Origin: CAZIWX01 sp964543125
GTDB taxonomy: Bacteria > Fidelibacterota > UBA8477
Reading direction: 5' to 3'
Assembly (NCBI GenBank): GCA_964543125.1
Contig: CAZIWX010000086.1
Span: forward strand, 1 to 10,289
Length of the DNA stretch: 10,289 bases
In this document: piece by piece, positions 7,020 through 10,289 of the stretch
How positions within the stretch are numbered: position 1 is the first letter of the stretch
How the letters are laid out: every line of letters begins with the position of its first letter
The notes under the pieces: generated by a model
What the model was told of the DNA's origin: nothing
Database searches by the model: none
The model's input: only the letters and a program-made list of their open reading frames with translations
Translations under genes and position numbers: made by a program

Positions 7020-8351
7020 CTAGGCCAATACATCATCGGAAAGCCAGTCATCGGCCACTCGAACGGTTTGACGTTGATCCAGCATTTGGAAAAATGAATC
7101 CAGACGGTTTTTAATATTCGAATAGGAGTAGTAGCGGGGGTCGACCAGGTCGGTTTCAATAAATCCCACCGGAATCTGGAGCCGTTCCTCCAGGTCCCGC
7201 ATCATGACCAGTTGCCCGGCGGAGAATGAGTTGCAGCTTTTGATTGAATTCACCAAAAATCCATCGGCATGATAGCGCGTAATAAAACGCTCCAGTAAAT
7301 CAATCCGCTGCGGGAGACTCCGGTTGGTGTAGCAACCGAGACAATATTCGGCCAGACTTTTCAGCGGATCGCCGGGCGAGTGGCGGAAACCATCATCATA
7401 CACACCGCCGACGCGTGTATAGCTGGAACCCACGAAGACGGCGCCCTGGTCGTAAAAGATTTTCCAGAAATTCCGGAAATGGGTCCAGTTCGGCGGCCCC
7501 TCCACCACCAGGCGATACTGCTCTTTTTCCAGGTAGCCGTCCGGGGTGAGTGGTCCGAGTTTGTTGCGCACGCGATAATCCACATCCTTGACCAATTCAC
7601 GGTAATATTCAACACAGGCTTCACTCCCGCGGAAGGCGGTGAAAATCGGACCGATATAATACACACCGCCAAAATAGGCGTCGATGGGCGAGGGTTTGCG
7701 CTGAGCCGAGTCGAATACTTCCATCAATAAATCTTCCGCCTGAGCGGACAGGTCCATTTTCCGGGCCAGGACTTTTTCCGCATAGGATGTCCCGCTGACC
7801 CTTTCAAAAACAGGGATCACGTCGTTGAGCAATTGCTTTTTTATATACTCCACTGCGGCCGGTTCAACGCGTCCGGCTTCCTGATAGGGAATATGCAGCA
7901 TGACAATCTCGGCCCGGGGATAGAGTTGCTTTAAATTTTCGAACCATTTCATGAAGACGAAACAGCCGGTATAACTGAGGAGCAAAATATCCGGATCGGG
8001 TAATTTTTGACCGGTGGGACCAATATTTCCCTGGAGCATCATTCCGATATCGCACTTCACATAGGAGCACACATCCTCGGAAAATCCCAGATCCTCGGCT
8101 TTGCGAATATAGTCGTGAGATTTCTTGCGCATGCCGGATTGCAGGGCGTTGATTTCCGGATAAACCGGCAGCATATCGAAGGTGTAGATCAATTCCGTCA
8201 GGTTTCCGGGCACAAAGGTATAGACCACCTTCTTTCCGGTTTCCCGGACCTGCGACAGCGCCATGAAGTGCTCGGCCAACATCTGCTTCTGCTTCAACAT
8301 GCTGTTTTCTTTCTGCACCCTGATTTCCCCCGCCCGCGGCTGCCGACTCAT
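7020..8351 (-). CDS. bcrB: Benzoyl-CoA reductase subunit B (class I, catalytic half)
   Basis: A 443-residue member of the HgdB superfamily, close to the usual BcrB/BadE length. BcrB-type stretches are VVYTFVPGNLTELIYTFDML (42-61), PEINALQSGMRKKS (65-78), SEDVCSYVKCDIGMM (91-105), GNIGPTGQKLPDPDILLLSY (108-127), GSEACVEYY (242-250), EGPPNWTHFRNFW (284-296) and NSIKSCNSFSAGQ (368-380). Cys95, Cys130 and Cys373 are the best candidates for [4Fe-4S] ligands. BcrB and BcrC together bind benzoyl-CoA and carry out the two-electron ring reduction to cyclohexa-1,5-diene-1-carbonyl-CoA. An earlier in-frame ATG at 8411 would add 20 residues and overlap bcrC by 56 bases. I choose the ATG at 8349-8351, 4 bases after the bcrC stop, because a GGGAG site lies 7 bases before it. 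Confidence 0.94.
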   Translation of the reverse strand: MSRQPRAGEIRVQKENSMLKQKQMLAEHFMALSQVRETGKKVVYTFVPGNLTELIYTFDMLPVYPEINALQSGMRKKSHDYIRKAEDLGFSEDVCSYVKCDIGMMLQGNIGPTGQKLPDPDILLLSYTGCFVFMKWFENLKQLYPRAEIVMLHIPYQEAGRVEPAAVEYIKKQLLNDVIPVFERVSGTSYAEKVLARKMDLSAQAEDLLMEVFDSAQRKPSPIDAYFGGVYYIGPIFTAFRGSEACVEYYRELVKDVDYRVRNKLGPLTPDGYLEKEQYRLVVEGPPNWTHFRNFWKIFYDQGAVFVGSSYTRVGGVYDDGFRHSPGDPLKSLAEYCLGCYTNRSLPQRIDLLERFITRYHADGFLVNSIKSCNSFSAGQLVMMRDLEERLQIPVGFIETDLVDPRYYSYSNIKNRLDSFFQMLDQRQTVRVADDWLSDDVLA

Positions 8352-8355
8352 ACTT

Positions 8356-9540
8356 TCACTCCCATAATTTGACCATATCGGCAAAGGTTCCGGCCTGTTC
8401 TTTGATAACATGGAATTGGCCTAAATTCTCGTGATACTGAAAGGAAAAATGTTTGACGTGGTTCTGGTCCAGCGCCTGCTCCAGGAAAGGGCGGTCCAGG
8501 AGCGCCGGGTCGCAGAAACTGGGCGCGCAAAAAATCACGCCGTCCGCGTTTCGCTCCCGGACCTGCTTTAACAGCGCCCGGCCTCTCGTGTCCGCCGGGG
8601 CATAGACAGCGGAGGAAGCCGGCGACAAATTCAGATAGGCATCGACTAACACTCCCATGGGATCGTCCGTATTGGCCGACAATTCATCCTGAAACCAATT
8701 CAGGCCCAGTTGAAAATCGTCCTCCACGATATAGCACCCGGCGTTTTCGATCGTTTTGATCAGTCCCAGGGGCGGCTGCTCACAAAATGATCCCGATACG
8801 ACGATTCTGATTTTGTCTTCCGGTTCCCGCTCGATGGCATCCGCCAGCTCAATCACCCGCTGCCAGAAACGGTTGCAATCCTGAACATCCACCATTTGCC
8901 CCACCCGGCGAAGCAGGTAGAAATCGGTGGCCGAAATGACATGCGGCCGCCCGGCCCGGATGCTGTCCAGACGCCGCAGGAGCTTTCGATTGTGGTTGTA
9001 GCGTTGAATGGCTTCGTTTAAGGCGCCGTTCGTCAAGGCAATTCCGTTCAGTTTCGACAAATCCGCTACCAGGCGCTCTAACTCTGAGCGATAAAAGGTC
9101 CCGCCGACTTTGGGATCAAAATTTTGCGGAAAATCCAGGTAGCGCGCATAACGGCCACCCATTTTCATACGAAAGATTCCGGAAAGATTGCGGATGACAT
9201 CACAAATCGATGGAAAAATAAATCCGTCAAAATCGTCCAGGTTTCCCCCCAGCGCCAGTTCAACCACGGTTCGCGGCAGGTGACAGATATAGGACTGGAA
9301 AAAAGCGTCTCCGCGAACGACCGGCAGCCGGTCTCCGGCGCCAAACAGGCCTACCGGCAGCATACCCAGGGCGTGGATAATTTCCCGGGGAAGATACAGC
9401 GGCAGATATCCGATCAACCGGCGGGTTTCGCTCTTTGCTTTCCATGCCCGGGGCCAGGCGAAGGTCAAATCTTCAAACAGCGCCCGGGATTGCGTGATGG
9501 CGTCGTTGTAGGAATCGGGTTCAGGAATCCAGGTTTCCAT
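8356..9540 (-). CDS. bcrC: Benzoyl-CoA reductase subunit C (class I, catalytic half)
   Basis: A 394-residue HgdB-superfamily protein, about the length of BcrC/BadD. Typical stretches: ALGMLPVGLFGAGD (57-70), GDAFFQSYICHLPRTVVELA (77-96), FPSICDVIRNLSGIFRM (109-125), FPQNFDPKVGGTFY (137-150), FCAPSFCDPALLDRPFLEQA (337-356) and the C-terminal GQFHVIKEQAGTFADMVKLW. These match BcrC/BadD as I recall those proteins, especially the EQAGTFAD ending. Candidate [4Fe-4S] ligands are Cys86, Cys113 and Cys338 or Cys343. With BcrB it forms the substrate-reducing half of the enzyme. Its start overlaps the end of the MarR gene by 20 bases, with AGG and GGA just upstream, so translation is likely coupled to the regulator. 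A 3-methylbenzoyl-CoA or other substituted substrate is possible; the four-subunit set alone does not decide this. Confidence 0.94.
   Translation of the reverse strand: METWIPEPDSYNDAITQSRALFEDLTFAWPRAWKAKSETRRLIGYLPLYLPREIIHALGMLPVGLFGAGDRLPVVRGDAFFQSYICHLPRTVVELALGGNLDDFDGFIFPSICDVIRNLSGIFRMKMGGRYARYLDFPQNFDPKVGGTFYRSELERLVADLSKLNGIALTNGALNEAIQRYNHNRKLLRRLDSIRAGRPHVISATDFYLLRRVGQMVDVQDCNRFWQRVIELADAIEREPEDKIRIVVSGSFCEQPPLGLIKTIENAGCYIVEDDFQLGLNWFQDELSANTDDPMGVLVDAYLNLSPASSAVYAPADTRGRALLKQVRERNADGVIFCAPSFCDPALLDRPFLEQALDQNHVKHFSFQYHENLGQFHVIKEQAGTFADMVKLWE
8359..8363 (-). promoter_or_regulatory. Ribosome binding site fixing the bcrB start
   Basis: GGGAG spans the last two sense codons of bcrC, ending just before its stop. 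It is 7 bases before the ATG at 8349-8351, which supports that start over the upstream in-frame ATG at 8411. Confidence 0.65.
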
Positions 9541-9958
9541 CGGCCTGTTTCCATATTCGGTTCAGAGAAGTTCGCATGGCGGTTAATTCGTCCGTGCTCA
9601 GGATGTGGGTTAATTTCTTATCAACGGCAATGACCAGGGGCTCCAGCTCGTGGTGAACGGATTTTCCTTTGGCCGTCAAGTGCAGTCTGACCACGCGCCG
9701 GTCGTCAGAAGAGCGGCGGCGTTCCACAAAACCATCCTTTTCCAGGCGGTCGGCTAAGCCGGTAATGGCCGGTTTATCGAGGTAAATTTTTCGTCCAATC
9801 TCCGACAAGGGCAGCGCGCCCCGCCCCTCCAAAGCATCCAAAACCATGAATTGGGTGGCCGTGATTCCTTTTTCCGCGAATTTGGCATCTAAGGCTTTTC
9901 GCATGGAGCGGGCGGCTCTTACGACCAAAAATCCGGTGCTGTTTGTAATATAATTCAT
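9521..9958 (-). CDS. MarR-family transcriptional regulator
   Basis: A 145-residue winged-helix protein of ordinary MarR length. It has a helical N-terminus (FLVVRAARSMRKAL, 10-23), the ITATQFMVLDAL helix (32-43), the LSEIGRKIYLDKPAITGLAD recognition region (51-70), and the wing with DKDGFVERRRSSDDRR-like sequence (about 74-88) followed by LTAKGK. MarR proteins bind short palindromes as dimers and often release DNA on binding a small ligand, sometimes an aromatic acid or acyl-CoA. It is the first gene of the operon, and the Rhodopseudomonas bad cluster also has a MarR member (BadR), so a role as pathway regulator, probably autoregulated through the palindromes at 10017-10044, is likely. An in-frame TTG at 10018 would extend it by 20 residues; I prefer the ATG because the extension is unlike family N-termini and would begin almost at the predicted transcription start. 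Confidence 0.92.
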   Translation of the reverse strand: MNYITNSTGFLVVRAARSMRKALDAKFAEKGITATQFMVLDALEGRGALPLSEIGRKIYLDKPAITGLADRLEKDGFVERRRSSDDRRVVRLHLTAKGKSVHHELEPLVIAVDKKLTHILSTDELTAMRTSLNRIWKQADGNLDS

Positions 9959-10016
9959 GCACCGGTTCCGGGTTGCAGGCCAAACTGAATATAGATGAGA
10001 CACCGCATATTGAAAC

Positions 10017-10038
10017 AATAGTTCGCATGGAAACTATT
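10017..10038. promoter_or_regulatory. Second overlapping inverted repeat near the start of transcription
   Basis: AATAGTT (10017-10023) and AACTATT (10032-10038) are exact inverted copies separated by 8 bases. It overlaps the 19-bp palindrome by 13 bases and covers the predicted transcription start. Two overlapping dyads could bind two dimers on different DNA faces, or only one may be real. Confidence 0.4.
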
Positions 10039-10044
10039 TCCATG
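10026..10044. promoter_or_regulatory. Candidate operator: 19-bp palindrome, 8-base arms
   Basis: CATGGAAA-CTA-TTTCCATG is a perfect inverted repeat with a 3-base centre. Size and symmetry fit a MarR-dimer site. It covers the predicted -10 and half of the spacer, so bound protein would block RNA polymerase. Binding by the adjacent MarR protein is inferred. Confidence 0.55.
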
Positions 10045-10059
10045 GTAATTAGTTGTCAA
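10031..10059 (-). promoter_or_regulatory. Candidate sigma-70-type promoter of the operon
   Basis: On the minus strand a perfect TTGACA (10054-10059) is followed after 17 bases by TAGTTT (10031-10036), a poor -10 with 3 of 6 consensus bases. Transcription would start near 10024, giving a leader of about 65 bases before the MarR ATG. A better -10 match, TATATT, lies at 9988-9993 but has no good -35 at proper spacing. The perfect -35, its place ahead of the first gene, and palindromes over the -10 support the call; it is a prediction only. Confidence 0.5.
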
Positions 10060-10091
10060 GGGAATTTTGGGCTGAGTTTGCTTTTTATTCT

Positions 10092-10125
10092 GCCGGGTGT
10101 ACACAACTCACGTGGAAAACCCGGC
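10092..10125. repeat. Inverted repeat GCCGGGT / ACCCGGC with 20-base spacer
   Basis: Seven-base arms at 10092-10098 and 10119-10125 match exactly. The intervening bases overlap a GTGTACAC palindrome (10097-10104) and contain CACGTG (10110-10115). It lies upstream of the predicted promoter and is not followed by a T-run on the minus strand, so it is not a standard terminator. Confidence 0.45.
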
Positions 10126-10136
10126 GACTGGCGGGT

Positions 10137-10155
10137 GTCCCGTCCCGGACGGGAC
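10137..10155. repeat. Perfect 19-bp palindrome (9-base arms)
   Basis: GTCCCGTCC-C-GGACGGGAC is a perfect dyad with a single central base. As DNA it could be a protein site; as RNA it would form a stem of about 8 pairs with a 3-base loop. No T-tract follows on either strand. Confidence 0.6.
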
Positions 10156-10160
10156 TGGCT

Positions 10161-10171
10161 CCAATAATTGG
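10161..10171. repeat. Small palindrome CCAATAATTGG
   Basis: CCAAT and ATTGG arms flank one central A. It is short enough to arise by chance, and is noted because it lies between two larger palindromes. Confidence 0.3.
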
Positions 10172-10183
10172 CCTCGACCCCGT

Positions 10184-10236
10184 AACCGATTTCCGTCCGC
10201 CAACCGGCCCGGCCGGGCCAGCGGACTAAATCGGTT
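10184..10236. repeat. 53-base imperfect stem-loop with nested palindrome
   Basis: Outer arms AACCGATTT (10184-10192) and AAATCGGTT (10228-10236) pair exactly. A small CC/T internal loop follows, then GTCCGC (10195-10200) pairs with GCGGAC (10221-10226). Inside lies the perfect 14-bp palindrome GGCCCGGCCGGGCC (10206-10219). This is 15 outer pairs plus an inner 5-pair stem. No poly-T follows on either strand, so it is not a typical intrinsic terminator. A repetitive palindromic (REP-like) element is one possibility. Confidence 0.6.
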
Positions 10237-10289
10237 CTCGTCCCGTTCCTTGAAGCGGAAACCAATTTGGCCCAATTGAAATCCCGGAG

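Larger units (their letters stand above)
10060..10289. other. Non-coding upstream region rich in palindromes
   Basis: I see no convincing gene here. Short open frames on either strand lack family features and good ribosome sites. The stretch holds at least four inverted repeats (listed separately) but no T-tract after any hairpin. It is more G+C-rich and more symmetric than the coding part. Whatever gene lies beyond the right edge is not visible. Confidence 0.6.

Noticed and set aside
8352..8411. Upstream ATG for bcrB giving 463 residues
   Set aside because: It would overlap bcrC by 56 bases, and the ATG at 8349-8351 has a well-placed GGGAG site and gives a length closer to the BcrB family.
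9124..9633. Plus-strand open frame of 169 codons
   Set aside because: Antisense to bcrC and the MarR gene, with no recognisable domain; best explained as a shadow of the bcrC reading frame.
9959..10018. In-frame TTG start adding 20 residues to the MarR protein
   Set aside because: The extension does not look like a MarR N-terminus and would start within a few bases of the predicted transcription start, without a ribosome site. The ATG at 9956-9958 gives a family-typical 145 residues.
10184..10236. Stem-loop as an intrinsic terminator of a neighbouring gene
   Set aside because: Neither strand has a T-run after the stem, so it does not meet the usual terminator pattern.
1..10289. CRISPR arrays, tRNA or rRNA genes, insertion sequences
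   Set aside because: No regularly spaced direct repeats, no tRNA-like cloverleaf and no transposase or IS end pairs were seen. The coding part is continuous operon.

Overview
The window is one long minus-strand operon from an anaerobic (obligate or facultative) bacterium that reduces aromatic acyl-CoA thioesters. Evidence for this lifestyle is a complete set of class I benzoyl-CoA reductase subunits, which carry oxygen-sensitive Fe-S clusters, plus further radical-dehydratase-type proteins. G+C looks roughly balanced by eye. Shine-Dalgarno sites are ordinary and often strong. I cannot assign a phylum from the sequence.

Layout in transcription order, from right to left. Positions 9959-10289 are non-coding. 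They hold a cluster of palindromes (10092-10236) and then a TTGACA promoter whose -10 region lies inside two overlapping inverted repeats (10017-10044), a plausible operator. Next come a MarR-family regulator (9521-9958) and bcrC, bcrB, bcrA and bcrD (4897-9540), in the same C-B-A-D order as the Thauera bcr and Rhodopseudomonas bad clusters. These are followed by an AMP-forming acyl-CoA synthetase (3188-4900), a third HgdB/BcrB-like protein (1980-3185), a ketopantoate-reductase-family dehydrogenase (1036-1968), a third BcrA/HgdC-type activator ATPase (265-1026), and the 5' part of a thiolase gene that runs off the left edge (1-263). All ten genes lie on one strand. Junctions range from a 20-base overlap to an 11-base gap, so they are probably co-transcribed and translationally coupled.

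How they may work together. BcrA and BcrD would hydrolyse ATP to push low-potential electrons into BcrB and BcrC, which dearomatise benzoyl-CoA or a close analogue to a cyclic dienoyl-CoA. The synthetase would make a CoA thioester, either the aromatic substrate or another acid. The second half of the operon is less usual. It holds one HgdB-like protein with its own activator ATPase, separated by a PanE-type 2-oxoacid reductase and followed by a thiolase. Two readings are possible: a 2-oxoacid to 2-hydroxyacyl-CoA to enoyl-CoA dehydration module, or an accessory ATP-driven reductase of the single-subunit, double-cubane-protein type. The ferredoxin, dienoyl-CoA hydratase, hydroxyacyl-CoA dehydrogenase and ring hydrolase of the benzoyl-CoA pathway are not in the window.
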